Positions 54,150 through 64,000 are shown, counted from the stretch's first letter. The stretch is 64,000 nucleotides of DNA from Ancylobacter defluvii (GCF_018390605.1 NZ_JAHBGD010000005.1:434001-498000), one strand, 5' to 3'. The notes: generated from the letters alone by a model not told the origin. Numbers and translations are program-made.

Positions 54150-55565
54150 ATGACCAGCTACGATGTCGATCTGTTCGTGATCGGGGCGGGTTCCGGGGGC
54201 ACGCGGGCCGCGCGCATCGCTGCCGGCTTCGGCGCCCGGGTGAAGGTCGCCGAGGAATACCGCGTCGGTGGCACCTGCGTCATCCGCGGCTGCGTGCCGA
54301 AGAAGCTCTTCGTCTATGCCGCCCGCTTCGCGCATGAGTTCGAGGATTCGGCCGGTTTCGGCTGGAGCCTGCAAGGCGCCAGCTTCGACTGGCCGACGCT
54401 GGTCGCCAACAAGGACAAGGAGATCGCGCGGCTGGAGGGCGCCTATCGCGCCAATCTCGGGCGCGCCGACGTCGAGATCCTGCCGCAGCGCGCCACCGTC
54501 GAAGGGCCGAACGCGGTGCGTCTCGCCGACGGCACCCGCGTGAGCGCGAAGTACATTCTCATCGCCACCGGCGGCCATCCCAATCTCGGCCCGGAGATCC
54601 CCGGCCGCGAACTCGCCATCACCTCCAACGAGGCGTTCCATCTGCCGCGCCTGCCGCGGAGCATCGTCATCCAGGGCGCCGGCTACATCGCGCTGGAATT
54701 CGCCTGCCTGTTCGCCGGCCTCGGCGCGAAGGTGACGGTGGTGCATCGCGGCGCCCAACTGCTGCGCGATTTCGACGACGAGGTTTCCGAGCACCTCGCG
54801 GCGGAGATGCGGGCCAGCGGCATCGCCATCGAGCTCGGCGTCACCATCGCCGCCATCGAGCCCGATGCGGAAGGCCGGCGGGTGCGTCTCTCTGACGGAC
54901 GCGAGATCGTCGCCGACGAGGTGATGCTCGCCATCGGCCGCCTGCCCAATATCGCCGGGCTGGGGCTGGAGACGGCCGGCGTCGCGCTTGCCGCCAATGG
55001 CGCGATCAAGGTCGATGCCGGCTCGCGCACCAATGTGCCGTCGATCTATGCGGTGGGCGACGTCACCGACCGGCTGCAATTGACCCCGGTCGCCATTCGC
55101 GAGGGCCATGCCTTCGCCGATACCGTGTTCGGCGCCAAGCCGTGGACGGTCGATCATTCGCTGGTGGCCACCGCGGTGTTCACCGAGCCGGAGATCGGCA
55201 CGGTGGGCCTCACCGAGGCGCAGGCGCGGGCGCAGGGCTACCGGCTGGATATCTACAAGGCCGATTTCCGGCCGATGAAGGCGACGCTGTCCGGCCGCGC
55301 CACCCGCACCTTCATGAAGCTGGTGGTCGATCAGCAGACCGACCGGGTGCTCGGCGTGCACCTGATCGGCGAGGCGTCGGCGGAGATGATCCAGATTGTC
55401 GGCATCGTGCTGGCCATGGGCGGCACCAAGGCGGATTTCGACCGCACCATCGCCCTGCATCCCAGCGCGGCCGAGGAACTGGTGACGATGCGCAGCAAGG
55501 ACCCGTCGAGTGACGGGCCGGAGAGCTTGCCCGAGCAGTCGGCGGAATCGACGCCGGCGATCTGA
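54150..55565 (+). CDS. gor: Glutathione-disulfide reductase
   Basis: A 471-residue flavin disulfide reductase. The FAD loop is VIGAGSGGTRAA, the redox disulfide is Cys43-Cys48 in GGTCVIRGCVPKKL, the second Rossmann motif is GAGYIALEF, and the C-terminal HPSAAEE contributes His-Glu from the partner subunit. The NADPH-side HRGAQLLRDFD region is typical of plant/alphaproteobacterial-type glutathione reductases. The C-terminus carries about 15 extra polar residues. The start at 54150 matches the FAD domain onset; upstream in-frame sequence is not conserved. Confidence 0.92.
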   Translation: MTSYDVDLFVIGAGSGGTRAARIAAGFGARVKVAEEYRVGGTCVIRGCVPKKLFVYAARFAHEFEDSAGFGWSLQGASFDWPTLVANKDKEIARLEGAYRANLGRADVEILPQRATVEGPNAVRLADGTRVSAKYILIATGGHPNLGPEIPGRELAITSNEAFHLPRLPRSIVIQGAGYIALEFACLFAGLGAKVTVVHRGAQLLRDFDDEVSEHLAAEMRASGIAIELGVTIAAIEPDAEGRRVRLSDGREIVADEVMLAIGRLPNIAGLGLETAGVALAANGAIKVDAGSRTNVPSIYAVGDVTDRLQLTPVAIREGHAFADTVFGAKPWTVDHSLVATAVFTEPEIGTVGLTEAQARAQGYRLDIYKADFRPMKATLSGRATRTFMKLVVDQQTDRVLGVHLIGEASAEMIQIVGIVLAMGGTKADFDRTIALHPSAAEELVTMRSKDPSSDGPESLPEQSAESTPAI

Positions 55566-55579
55566 AGGCGCTGCTGTCC

Positions 55580-55700
55580 CTCCCTACTCCCCATTGGGGA
55601 GAGGTTGTCCGCGAAGCGGGTCGGTGAGGGGTGTACGCCATTGGGAAGCGTCGAAGACCCCCCACCCCAACCCTCTCCCCGTCGGGGAGAGGGAGCAAGG
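55580..55700. repeat. Palindromic intergenic repeat of the alphaproteobacterial type
   Basis: Two complementary blocks, CTCCCCATTGGGGAGAGG near the left and CCCTCTCCCCGTCGGGGAGAGGG near the right, frame GCGAAGCGGGTCGGTGAGGGG. This is the dispersed element seen in many alphaproteobacterial gaps, which folds into hairpins in RNA. It lies between gor and the DAHP synthase gene. Confidence 0.7.
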
Positions 55701-55838
55701 TGCCCGGCGGGCATCCCCGCAATCCCGCCCCGGCACGCCCGCTCTGGCGCTTTACTCGGCCTTGGGTGTATAAGGCCGGCCTTTTCCGCGCGGGAAGGAG
55801 ACAACAAGCCGCGCGACGTTGCCGATGAGGAGGCAGAC

Positions 55839-57224
55839 ATGTCTGAACGCTGGACGCCGGAAAGCTGGAGGGCCAAGCCCATTCAGCAGGTGCCGGACTA
55901 TCCGAACGCCGAGGCCCTGGCCTCGGTGGAGCGTCAGCTTGCCTCGTTTCCTCCGCTGGTTTTTGCAGGTGAGGCCCGCAGGCTAAAGCGCGAACTTGCC
56001 AAGGTTGCCAAGGGCGAGGCGTTCCTGCTTCAGGGCGGCGACTGCGCCGAGAGCTTCGCCGAGCATTCGGCCGACAATATCCGCGATTTCTTCCGCGTCT
56101 TCCTGCAGATGGCGGTGGTGCTGACCTATGCCGGCGCCTCGCCGGTGGTGAAGGTGGGGCGCATCGCCGGCCAGTTCGCCAAGCCGCGCTCGGCGCCGAC
56201 CGAGATCATCGGCGGCGTGGAGCTGCCGTCCTATCGCGGCGACATCGTCAACGACATCGAGTTCACGCCGGAAGCGCGCATCCCCGATCCGCGCCGGCAG
56301 CTCGAGGCCTATCGCCAGTCGGCGGCGACGCTGAACCTGTTGCGCGCCTTCGCGACCGGCGGCTACGCCAACCTCGCCAATGCGCATCAGTGGATGCTCG
56401 GCTTCATCAAGGATTCGCCGCAGTCGGGCCGCTACCAGGCGCTGGCCGACCGCATCACCGAGGCGCTCGACTTCATGCGCGCCATCGGCATCGATCCGGA
56501 AACCAACCCGGACATGCGTTCGACCGATTTCTTCACCAGCCACGAAGCTTTGCTGCTCGGCTACGAGCAGGCGATGACGCGGGTGGATTCAACCTCCGGC
56601 GACTGGTACGCGACGTCCGGCCACATGATCTGGGTCGGCGACCGCACCCGCCAGCCGGACCACGCGCATCTGGAATATGCCCGCGGCGTGAAGAACCCGC
56701 TCGGCCTGAAATGCGGCCCGTCGCTGAAGCCGGATGAGCTGATCCGCCTCATCGACCAGCTGAACCCCGACAACGAGGCCGGCCGGCTGACGCTGATCGC
56801 CCGCTTCGGCGCCGACAAGGTGGGCGACCACCTGCCGGCACTGGTGCGCGCGGTGCAGCGCGAGGGCCGCACCGTGGTGTGGTCGTGCGATCCGATGCAC
56901 GGCAACACCATCAAGGCGGCGTCCGGCTACAAGACCCGGCCGTTCGACCAGATCCTCTCTGAGGTGAAGGACTTCTTCGCCGTCCATGCGGCCGAGGGCA
57001 CCTATGCCGGCGGCGTGCATCTGGAGATGACCGGCAAGAACGTCACCGAATGCACCGGTGGCGCGCGGGCGATCTCGGACGCCGACCTGAAGGACCGCTA
57101 CCATACCTATTGCGACCCGCGGCTCAACGCCGAGCAGGCCATCGAGATGGCCTTCCTCGTCGCCGAGTTGCTGAAGCAGGAACGCTCCGGTCGCGAGCGC
57201 CCGGCCTTCGTCGCGGCGGAATGA
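55839..57224 (+). CDS. aroG: Class II 3-deoxy-7-phosphoheptulonate synthase (DAHP synthase)
   Basis: A 461-residue plant-type (class II) enzyme for the first step of aromatic amino acid synthesis. [19 protein letters not shown] is the class II start, [12 protein letters not shown] holds the metal-binding Cys, and [22 protein letters not shown] and [18 protein letters not shown] supply the PEP/E4P-binding Arg/His/Glu residues. The GAGGAGG ribosome-binding site fixes the start at 55839. The other shikimate gene in the window, aroA, is 35 kb away, so no shikimate operon is formed. Confidence 0.92.
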   Translation: MSERWTPESWRAKPIQQVPDYPNAEALASVERQLASFPPLVFAGEARRLKRELAKVAKGEAFLLQGGDCAESFAEHSADNIRDFFRVFLQMAVVLTYAGASPVVKVGRIAGQFAKPRSAPTEIIGGVELPSYRGDIVNDIEFTPEARIPDPRRQLEAYRQSAATLNLLRAFATGGYANLANAHQWMLGFIKDSPQSGRYQALADRITEALDFMRAIGIDPETNPDMRSTDFFTSHEALLLGYEQAMTRVDSTSGDWYATSGHMIWVGDRTRQPDHAHLEYARGVKNPLGLKCGPSLKPDELIRLIDQLNPDNEAGRLTLIARFGADKVGDHLPALVRAVQREGRTVVWSCDPMHGNTIKAASGYKTRPFDQILSEVKDFFAVHAAEGTYAGGVHLEMTGKNVTECTGGARAISDADLKDRYHTYCDPRLNAEQAIEMAFLVAELLKQERSGRERPAFVAAE

Positions 57225-57372
57225 CGCGCGGTCGTCGCCGGACGGTTTTCGGCTGCCCGGACTGACGAGCCGAAATCCTGACAACTTCGCGACGGCGCCC
57301 CGTTCGGCGCCGTCGCCTCTCGCCTTCCGCCGCGCTCTGCCGTAACCAGAGTAAAAGCGCGGAGGAAGCCCG

Positions 57373-58986
57373 ATGCCGCACATGCGCCAGGACGTGCTCA
57401 TCGCCGGTGCCGGCCCGGTCGGGCTGACGCTCGCGATCGTGCTGATGCGCCGGGGCGTGCGGGTGCGGCTGATCGACAAGCGCGCCGAGCCTTCGCCCTA
57501 TTGCCGCGCCATCGGCGTCACCCCGCGCACGCTGGAGGTGATGGACGATCTCGGCCTCGCAGCCGATCTGATCGATGCCGGGGTGTGGCTCGACGGGCTG
57601 CGCACCCTCGTGCACGGCTATCCGGTGCGCGACACCGAGAACGATCTGTCCGATCTGCCCTATGCCCAGCTGGGCGTGCCGCAATATACCACCGAGCGCC
57701 TCCTCGCCGACCATCTCGCCGCGGGTGGCGTCGTCGTCGAGCGCGGGGTGGAACTCGCCGGCCTGGCGCAGGACGCCGAGGGCGTCGAGGTGGCGTTTGC
57801 CGACGGCTCGTCGGCGCGCTTCGCTTATGTCGTCGGCTGCGACGGTGCCCATAGCGCGGTGCGCCGGGGGCTCGGCATCGCCTTCGAGGGCGAGGCATGG
57901 CCGATGGAGTTCATGCTCGGCGACGTGCGGATCGACTGGGACCTGCCGCGCGGACGGGCGCTGTTCGCCGTCAGGCCGATCCCCGAGGCGCCGCCTGACC
58001 TTTTCGTCGCCATCCCGCTGCCCGAGCGCGGGCGCTACCGCGTGTCGATGATCGCGCCGGAGCGGCTGTGGTCGCCGGGGCAGGGCGCCGGTGGCGGCAT
58101 CGAGCACGGGATTCTCGCGGACCGGCCGGGAGCGACGCTCGCCGATTTGCAGGAGGTGGCCAACCGGCTGCTGCCGGATCCGACGCGGCTGTCGGACCTG
58201 CGCTGGTCGTCGCTGTTCCGCATCTCCATGCGGCTCGCCGAGCGCTATGGCGAGGGGCGGGTGTTCATCGCCGGCGACGCCTGCCACATCCATCCGCCGA
58301 CCGGCGGGCAGGGCATGAATACCGGCATCCAGGACGCCTATAATCTCGGCTGGAAGCTGGCGGCGGTGCTGCGCGGCGAGGCGGCGCCCGGCCTGCTCGC
58401 CAGCTACGAAGCCGAGCGCCGGCCGGTGGCGGAAGCGGTGATCGCCCGCACCGTCGAACAGTCGATGAGCTTCGGCAAGCCGAGGGCGCCGGAAGACCGG
58501 CTGGCCGATACCCAGATGCTGGTGAATTATCGCGGCGGACCGCTCAGCGCCGGTGCGGCCCCCGGCTCCTCGCCGGACCTGGTGAGGCCCGGCGACCGGC
58601 TGCCGGACGTGCAGGGGCTGCGCCGGCACGGGCTCGGCTTTCCGCTGCGGCTGGCCGAGGTGGTGCGCGGGCCGGATTTCGTGCTGCTCGCCCCGGTGCG
58701 GCGCGGCGAGGTCTCGGCGCTGGAGACGCTGGCGGAGCGGCTGCGCGCCGGCGTGCGGTTACCGCTACGGGTGGTGGCGGTGGCGCCTGCCGACGCTCCG
58801 CTGGAGCCGCCGGCGGGCGTGACCTTGGTGCACGATGCCGCCGGCCGGTTCGCCGCTGCCTTCGGCGACGCGCCGGGCGCGCTGCTCGTGCGGCCGGACA
58901 AATATGTCGGCTGGATGGGCGCGGCGGGCGACGCCGAGGGCATGCTGGACTACTTGACGCGGGTGGTCGGGCTGCCGGCGAGGTAA
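57373..58986 (+). CDS. FAD-dependent monooxygenase (PheA/TfdB-like, class A)
   Basis: A 537-residue flavoprotein hydroxylase. The FAD dinucleotide motif is GAGPVGLTLAI, the NAD(P)H/FAD dual motif is GCDGAHSAVRR, and the ribityl-binding motif is AGDACHIHPPTGGQGMNTG. The C-terminal 110 residues form the thioredoxin-like domain of the phenol hydroxylase family. Substrates are usually phenols or other aromatics; none is implied by neighbours. It is preceded by a 148-base gap and has GGAGG 7 bases upstream of its start. Confidence 0.85.
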   Translation: MPHMRQDVLIAGAGPVGLTLAIVLMRRGVRVRLIDKRAEPSPYCRAIGVTPRTLEVMDDLGLAADLIDAGVWLDGLRTLVHGYPVRDTENDLSDLPYAQLGVPQYTTERLLADHLAAGGVVVERGVELAGLAQDAEGVEVAFADGSSARFAYVVGCDGAHSAVRRGLGIAFEGEAWPMEFMLGDVRIDWDLPRGRALFAVRPIPEAPPDLFVAIPLPERGRYRVSMIAPERLWSPGQGAGGGIEHGILADRPGATLADLQEVANRLLPDPTRLSDLRWSSLFRISMRLAERYGEGRVFIAGDACHIHPPTGGQGMNTGIQDAYNLGWKLAAVLRGEAAPGLLASYEAERRPVAEAVIARTVEQSMSFGKPRAPEDRLADTQMLVNYRGGPLSAGAAPGSSPDLVRPGDRLPDVQGLRRHGLGFPLRLAEVVRGPDFVLLAPVRRGEVSALETLAERLRAGVRLPLRVVAVAPADAPLEPPAGVTLVHDAAGRFAAAFGDAPGALLVRPDKYVGWMGAAGDAEGMLDYLTRVVGLPAR

Positions 58987-59079
58987 GCTGGTGCCCCTTT
59001 ACGCGAATGGTGGCGGTGCGGGCTGCCGGCGCCCGCTATGGCGGCGGAATGAAGCGTCCGGGGAGAAGCGATTGATTCT

Positions 59080-59213
59080 TCCTGTAAGAAAATCTTCTTA
59101 TCATATTGATGTTAAATAATATTCATCTGTTGTGCCGTCTGTTTCCCTTCCGCCGCAAAAGATTCTAGAACTACAGTTGAATCGTTCCGCGCGGGGTGGG
59201 ACGCGGACATGCG
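59080..59213. promoter_or_regulatory. AT-rich promoter patch upstream of the glycosyltransferase
   Basis: Within the gap after the monooxygenase, 59085-59135 is AT-rich (AAGAAAATCTTCTTATC, TTAAATAATATTC) in contrast to its surroundings. It contains short hairpins and most probably carries the glycosyltransferase promoter. Confidence 0.4.
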
Positions 59214-60545
59214 ATGCCTCACGACAGCTCTCAGGGTGCGGCCGCCGCGCCTGCCCGGATCCTCCTTGACCTCACCGATGTGGTGATCCTGATTTCCGCC
59301 GGCGGCGGGATCGGCGGCATCATCCGGGTGGTGGTTCGCCTCGCCCGCCACGCGACGGCGCCGGATGCGCAAATCCCGGTGACGCTCGCCTTCTATCACC
59401 CGGTCCGCAAAACCTATGTCGCCATCGATCCGAAGCTGTTCGCCGACGACAGCTGGACACGGCCGGCCGATCTGCGGGTGGCGCTGGGGCTGATCGGGGT
59501 GCCGGTGCCTTTCATCGGCACCCGGCATTTCGGCGAGCCGGTTCGCCGCTTCTGGCACATCGCCCGCCGCCGGCTGAAGAACTGGCGGGCCGCCCGCGCC
59601 GAGCGCGCCCCAGCCGGCGGGCCTGCCTCCGGCTGGGCGCTGCGGCCGCTCGATCTGGCACCGGGCGAAAAGCTGCGCGCGGCGGTGCTCGGCATGGCCT
59701 GGATGGTGCCGAAGCACATCGAGCGCCTGCGGGCGCTGGGCGCTGATGTCGAGATCGTCACGCTGATCCACGATCTCATCCCGCTCACCGCCGGCAACGA
59801 GGAACTGCCGAACCCGGCCTTCGTACACTGGTTCCGCCATCTGGTGCGGCAGACCACGCGTTTCCTCGCCGTCTCCCGCTACACCGCGGATGAGGTCACG
59901 CGGGAGGTGGCGGCGATGGGCGGGCATGTCGCGCGCATCGACGTGGTGCCGCTCGCGCATGAATTCGCCTTCGACGGCACGCCGGACCGCTCGGTGGTGC
60001 CGGCCGGCGAGTTCGTCGTCACCGTCGGCTCGCTCGGCCACAAGCGCAAGAATCTCGACCTGCTGCTGGAGGTGTGGGGCCGGCTGGCGGAGCGGCTCGG
60101 CCCGCAGGCGCTGCCGGCCCTGGTGATCGCCGGCGCCCATGGCCGGCAGGCGGCGCGGCGCGAGGCGGCGATCGCCCGCCACCCCGGACTAAGGGACAAG
60201 GTGGTGCTGGTCGACAGGCCGAACGATGCCAAGCTGGCGGCGCTCTATGCGGCCTGCCTCTTCACCGTCTATCCCAGCCGCTACGAGGGCTGGGGCCTGC
60301 CGGTGGGCGAGGCGGCGTGGTTCGGCAAGCTCTCCGTGTGCTCGAACGTCACCTCGATCCCGGAGGTGATGGGGCCGGTGGCGGACTACTTCGATCCCGC
60401 CGACGCGGAGGCGATGGCGAACGCGCTGGAGCAGCCGATCCGCGACCGCGCCTACCTCAAGGCGCGCGAGGCGGAGATCGCGGCGATGCAGCTGCGCAGC
60501 TGGGCCGACGTCGCCCGCACCCTCGTCGCCCGGCTGGCGCAATGA
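59214..60545 (+). CDS. Glycosyltransferase family 4 protein
   Basis: A 443-residue GT-B enzyme. The N-terminal domain (about 20-230) has the ILISAGGGIGGIIRVVVRLAR nucleotide/acceptor side. The C-terminal domain shows VVTVGSLGHKRKNLDLLLEVW, the donor-phosphate block, LVIAGAHG and YPSRYEGWGLPVGEAAWFGK with the conserved GT4 Glu (E-x7-E pattern). It probably transfers a sugar to a cell-surface polymer. The start at 59214 is preferred to an in-frame GTG at 59196. No other polysaccharide gene is adjacent. Confidence 0.85.
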   Translation: MPHDSSQGAAAAPARILLDLTDVVILISAGGGIGGIIRVVVRLARHATAPDAQIPVTLAFYHPVRKTYVAIDPKLFADDSWTRPADLRVALGLIGVPVPFIGTRHFGEPVRRFWHIARRRLKNWRAARAERAPAGGPASGWALRPLDLAPGEKLRAAVLGMAWMVPKHIERLRALGADVEIVTLIHDLIPLTAGNEELPNPAFVHWFRHLVRQTTRFLAVSRYTADEVTREVAAMGGHVARIDVVPLAHEFAFDGTPDRSVVPAGEFVVTVGSLGHKRKNLDLLLEVWGRLAERLGPQALPALVIAGAHGRQAARREAAIARHPGLRDKVVLVDRPNDAKLAALYAACLFTVYPSRYEGWGLPVGEAAWFGKLSVCSNVTSIPEVMGPVADYFDPADAEAMANALEQPIRDRAYLKAREAEIAAMQLRSWADVARTLVARLAQ

Positions 60546-60607
60546 ACCGCATGCCGCATTGCGCAACACCGATTGCCGAGCCCCCGGCGAGCCATTAAAT
60601 CAGTTTC

Positions 60608-62296
60608 ATGTCCAGCGCCCAGATGCCCAACGAACCCCGCGACCAGCTTCTCATCGCCTTCGCCCAGCTCAATCCGATCGTCGGCGACGTCGCCGGCAAT
60701 CTGGAGAAGGCGCGCGTCGCCCGCGCCCTTGCCGCCGAGCAGGGCGCCGACCTGATCCTGTTCAGCGAACTGTTCATCTCCGGCTACCCGCCGGAGGATC
60801 TGGTGCTGAAGCCCGCCTTCCAGGCCGCCTGCCGCACCGCGGTGCAGACGCTGGCGGCCGAGACCGCCGATGGCGGCCCGGCGGTGCTGATCGGCACGCC
60901 CTGGCTCGAGGGCGGCAGGCTGCACAACGCGGTGGCGCTGCTGGAAGACGGGCGGGTCTCCACCCTGCGCTTCAAGGTCGACCTGCCCAATTACGGCACT
61001 TTCGACGAGCGGCGCGTCTTCGCGCCCGGCCCGATGCCGGGGCCGATCCCGTTCAAGGGCGTGCGGCTCGGCGTGCCGATCTGCGAGGATATCTGGACGC
61101 CGGACGTGGTCGAATGCCTGTCGGAGACCGGCTCGGAGATCCTGCTGGTGCCGAACGGCTCGCCCTATCGCCGCACCGTCTATGACGAGCGCACCAATGT
61201 CGCGGTGGCCCGCGTGGTCGAGAGCGGCCTGCCGCTCGCCTATATCAACCAGGTGGGCGGGCAGGACGAGCTGGTGTTCGACGGCGGCTCCTTCGTGCTC
61301 AATGCCGACCGCTCGCTCGCCGTGCAGTTCCCGAACTTTCAGGAACGGGTGCGCCTCACCCGCTGGGAGCGCTGGGCCGATGGCTGGCGCTGCGAGGAGG
61401 GGGCGCGCGCGCCGCTGCTCACCGGCGAGGAGGCGAATTACGCCGCCTGCGTCACCGGCTTGCGCGACTATGTCGAGAAGAACCGTTTCCCCGGCGTGGT
61501 GCTCGGCCTGTCCGGCGGCGTCGATTCGGCGCTGGTGGCGGCGATGGCGGTGGATGCGCTGGGACCGGACCGGGTGCATTGCGTGATGCTGCCCTATCGC
61601 TACACCTCGAACGAATCGCTGTCGGATGCCGCAGGCGTCGCCGAGGCGCTGGGCTGCCGCTATGACATCGTGCCGATCTCCGAGGCGGTGGAGGGGCTGG
61701 AAGCCAGCCTGGCGCCGCTGTTCGCCGGTACCGAGCGCGGCGTGACCGAGGAGAACCTGCAGTCGCGGGCGCGCGGCACCATCCTGATGTCGATCTCCAA
61801 CAAGTTCGGCTCGATGGTGGTGACCACCGGCAACAAATCGGAAATGTCGACCGGCTACGCCACGCTCTATGGCGACATGAATGGCGGCTACAACCCGCTG
61901 AAGGACCTCTACAAGACCGAGGTGTTCCGCCTGTGCCACCTGCGCAACCGCTGGAAGCCGGCGGAAGCGCTGGGACCCTCCGGCCGGGTGATGCCGGACA
62001 ACGTCATCGTCAAGCCGCCGACCGCTGAGCTGCGCGAGAACCAGAAGGACCAGGACAGCCTGCCGCCCTACGAGGTGCTGGACGCCATTCTCGAATGTCT
62101 GGTCGAGAAGGAGATGCCGGTCGCCGACATCGCCGCGCTCGGCTTCGAGCCGGCACTGGTGGCGCGGGTGGAGCGGATGCTGAATATCGCCGAGTACAAG
62201 CGCCGGCAGGCGGCGCCGGGGGTGAAGATCACCACCCGCAATTTCGGCCGCGACCGTCGCTACCCGATCACCAACCGGTTCCGCGAGACGGCGTAG
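60608..62296 (+). CDS. nadE: Glutamine-dependent NAD+ synthetase
   Basis: A 562-residue, two-domain enzyme making NAD+ from nicotinate adenine dinucleotide. The N-terminal nitrilase-type glutaminase has Glu54, Lys123 and Cys159 (in GVPICEDIW). The C-terminal synthetase has the P-loop LGLSGGVDSALVAAM, and TTGNKSEMSTGYATLYGDMNGGYNPLKDLYK, the substrate-binding block. The ammonia passes between them through a tunnel. It follows the glycosyltransferase after 62 bases, but co-transcription is uncertain. Confidence 0.93.
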   Translation: MSSAQMPNEPRDQLLIAFAQLNPIVGDVAGNLEKARVARALAAEQGADLILFSELFISGYPPEDLVLKPAFQAACRTAVQTLAAETADGGPAVLIGTPWLEGGRLHNAVALLEDGRVSTLRFKVDLPNYGTFDERRVFAPGPMPGPIPFKGVRLGVPICEDIWTPDVVECLSETGSEILLVPNGSPYRRTVYDERTNVAVARVVESGLPLAYINQVGGQDELVFDGGSFVLNADRSLAVQFPNFQERVRLTRWERWADGWRCEEGARAPLLTGEEANYAACVTGLRDYVEKNRFPGVVLGLSGGVDSALVAAMAVDALGPDRVHCVMLPYRYTSNESLSDAAGVAEALGCRYDIVPISEAVEGLEASLAPLFAGTERGVTEENLQSRARGTILMSISNKFGSMVVTTGNKSEMSTGYATLYGDMNGGYNPLKDLYKTEVFRLCHLRNRWKPAEALGPSGRVMPDNVIVKPPTAELRENQKDQDSLPPYEVLDAILECLVEKEMPVADIAALGFEPALVARVERMLNIAEYKRRQAAPGVKITTRNFGRDRRYPITNRFRETA

Positions 62297-62436
62297 ACGC
62301 GCGGCCTTCTCGAAGGGCTGCGCGGCCCCGCCTTCAGTCCCGCAGTCGTGATGCGCGGGGGCGGCATCCCGGTGATATCACCGTCCTGCCCTGTGGTTCG
62401 TCAGGGACCTGACCTTGGGGTTGAGCGAGGCGTGCC

Positions 62437-63240
62437 GTGAGGATCGCGACGACGACCGGGTTTGCGACGTTGCTGGCCGGGTGCCTCGCCATTGCGCCGG
62501 TCGCCGCGCAGGACATGCTGCGCCATCTCGATTTGACCTCGCCGCAGATGACGATGGCGGAGCTGAGCCGCGCCGATGTCGAGGCGCTGATCGCCACGGC
62601 AAAGCCGGGCCAGCCGGTCGATCTGGCGGGGCGTCGGCTCAACGGCCTCGATCTGTCCGGTCTCGATCTGACCGGGGCGAACTTCCGTACCGCGCTGCTC
62701 AACCGCGTCAATCTCTCCGGCGCCCGGCTCGACGGAGCGGTGCTCGATCAGGCCTGGATGCTGAAGGCCGAGCTTTCCGGCGCCAGCCTCAAGAAGGCCA
62801 GCCTGTTCGGCACGCAGATGCAGGACGGCCGGCTGGTCGGCGCCGATCTCTCCGGCGCCCGCATCGCCGGCGATTTCTCCCGCGCCGATCTGGGCAAGGC
62901 CAATCTCGCAGGCGCCGATTTCAGCGCCGACATGCGCAACCAGTCGATGGGCCTGATGCGCGGCGTGCTGAACTCGGCCAATCTCGCGGGCGCCGATCTC
63001 GCCGGTGCCAATCTATCCCGCGCCCAGCTTCGCTATGCCAATCTGCGGGGAGCCAATCTGGCCGGCGCTTCGCTCGTCGGCATGGAGGCCGCCGGTGCCG
63101 ATCTTACCGGCGCCAATGTGGCGGGTGCCGACTTCAAGGGCGCCGATGTCGATTCGGCACGGCTGATCGGCCTTGTCGGTGTCGCGGCGGCGAAGAACCT
63201 GGACGCGGCCAAGAATCTCGGCCTTTCGATACGGCAGTGA
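62437..63240 (+). CDS. Secreted pentapeptide-repeat protein
   Basis: A 267-residue protein with a Sec signal peptide (cleavage near VAA-Q, about 24). Residues about 65-230 are made of A(D/N)LxG-type pentapeptides (for example ANLAGADLAGANLSRAQLRY), which fold as a right-handed quadrilateral beta-helix. It has a GTG start at 62437 with GCGAGG seven bases upstream. Known pentapeptide proteins mimic DNA (Qnr/MfpA), but the periplasmic location argues against that role here. The function is unknown. Confidence 0.82.
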   Translation: MRIATTTGFATLLAGCLAIAPVAAQDMLRHLDLTSPQMTMAELSRADVEALIATAKPGQPVDLAGRRLNGLDLSGLDLTGANFRTALLNRVNLSGARLDGAVLDQAWMLKAELSGASLKKASLFGTQMQDGRLVGADLSGARIAGDFSRADLGKANLAGADFSADMRNQSMGLMRGVLNSANLAGADLAGANLSRAQLRYANLRGANLAGASLVGMEAAGADLTGANVAGADFKGADVDSARLIGLVGVAAAKNLDAAKNLGLSIRQ

Positions 63241-63290
63241 TGCACCGGCGTGGTTGTAAGCCGGCCGCGCCTCGGCGATAAGGCGGCACC

Positions 63291-64000
63291 ATGAGCACCG
63301 CGCCCGTCCACCGCCCCGTTCTCCGCTTCGCCCCGTCGCCGACCGGCCTGCTGCATGTCGGCAACGCCCGCACCGCGCTCTACAACGCGCTGCTCGCCCG
63401 GCGCGAGGGCGGCACCTTCATCCTGCGCTACGACGACACCGACACCGCCCGCTCGACGCGCGCATTCGCCGAGGCGATCGCGCAGGACCTGGCGTGGCTG
63501 GGCATCACGCCGGACCGTGTCGAGCGGCAGTCGGAGCGCCTGGCGCTCTACGATGCTGCCGCCGCGCGGCTGAAGGCGCTCGGCCGCCTCTATCCCGCCT
63601 ATGAGACCGAGGAGGAGCTGGAGACCCGCCGCCTGTCGCGGCGCCGGCGCGGCCTGCCGCCGGTCTATGATCGCGCGGCGCTGAAGCTGACCGCCGAGGA
63701 CCGTGCGCGCCTGGAGGCCGAGGGCCGGCGGCCGCACTGGCGCTTCCGGCTGGAGGGGCGCCCGGTGGCGTGGGACGATCTGGTGCGCGGGCGCCAGAGC
63801 ATCGATACCGCCGGCCTGTCGGATCCGGTGCTGGTGCGCGCCGACGGCTCCTATCTCTACACCTTTACCTCGGTGGTCGACGATATCGACATGGGCGTCA
63901 GCCATGTCATCCGCGGCGAGGACCATGTCACCAACACCGCGGTGCAGATCGAGATCATCGAGGCCCTTGGCGGCGCGGTGCCGGTTTTCGGCCACCACAA
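63291..64000 (+). CDS. gltX: Glutamyl-tRNA synthetase (5' part; runs off the window)
   Basis: The first 236 codons of a class I aminoacyl-tRNA synthetase. The ATP-binding HIGH-type motif is [25 protein letters not shown], followed by [12 protein letters not shown] for glutamate/tRNA recognition and [33 protein letters not shown]. The HVGN form of the motif is common in the second GltX of Rhizobiales. The KMSKS loop and anticodon-binding domain lie beyond position 64000. The start at 63291 follows GATAAGGCGG. Confidence 0.92.
   Translation, partial: MSTAPVHRPVLRFAPSPTGLLHVGNARTALYNALLARREGGTFILRYDDTDTARSTRAFAEAIAQDLAWLGITPDRVERQSERLALYDAAAARLKALGRLYPAYETEEELETRRLSRRRRGLPPVYDRAALKLTAEDRARLEAEGRRPHWRFRLEGRPVAWDDLVRGRQSIDTAGLSDPVLVRADGSYLYTFTSVVDDIDMGVSHVIRGEDHVTNTAVQIEIIEALGGAVPVFGHH

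Overview
The window is high-GC DNA from an alphaproteobacterium, most probably a Hyphomicrobiales (Rhizobiales) member close to the Xanthobacteraceae. The inference rests on gene content and protein style: BluB/CobS/CobT cobamide genes, a DUF1289 protein, a TIGR02281-type aspartic protease, a class II DAHP synthase, DUF2059 and DUF971 proteins, and a tripartite tricarboxylate transporter. No rRNA or species-specific marker is present, so the genus is not settled.

Positions 1-14.5 kb look like the right-hand part of a decaying genomic island inserted at the 5' end of dusA. It carries an AraC fragment, two alpha/beta hydrolases (one frameshifted), a DUF302 protein, a strikingly AT-rich intergenic stretch, a three-gene type III polyketide synthase / isoprenylcysteine-type methyltransferase / DHA2 exporter operon, and a LysR regulator divergent from a serine hydrolase (amber mutation), an NmrA-like reductase and an aldo/keto reductase. 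Next come scraps of a conjugation module (RHH protein and truncated traG), the tail of a subtilisin-like S8 peptidase joined head-on to traG, and a tyrosine integrase broken by a 19-bp tandem duplication. dusA follows, with an AT-rich start region that the island seems to supply.

Positions 14.5-42.2 kb are mostly core genome. In order: dusA with a TauE/SafE exporter; aspartic protease, DUF1289, cobS and bluB (minus) facing aroA, cobT, a thermonuclease-like protein and a UDG-family protein (plus); an amino-acid ABC transporter without its ATPase; a Hint-domain protein; mrp with a histidine-rich linker; an ICL/PEP mutase-family enzyme; three paralogous Tat-exported TRAP solute receptors without DctQM permeases; two exporters; moaA; DUF971; an L,D-transpeptidase; DUF2059; rpiA; a secreted hypothetical; a phosphoglycolate phosphatase; and tRNA-Val(CAC).

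Positions 42.7-50.4 kb are a phage-derived cassette: holin-like protein, lysozyme, an 881-residue beta-helix tailspike-like protein, two phage-type hypotheticals, and an S24 repressor with a regularly spaced operator array, followed by a SRAP (YedK/HMCES) protein ending in a beta-clamp-like motif. No integrase, capsid or terminase is present. Core genes resume with tctABC (minus), gor, class II DAHP synthase, an FAD monooxygenase, a glycosyltransferase, nadE, a pentapeptide-repeat protein and the 5' part of gltX, which runs off the right edge.

In functional terms, bluB, cobT and cobS cover lower-ligand synthesis and nucleotide-loop assembly of cobalamin. The PKS operon probably makes, methylates and exports a pyrone- or resorcinol-type polyketide. 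The S24 repressor with its operators forms a compact, possibly SOS-responsive switch for the phage cassette.
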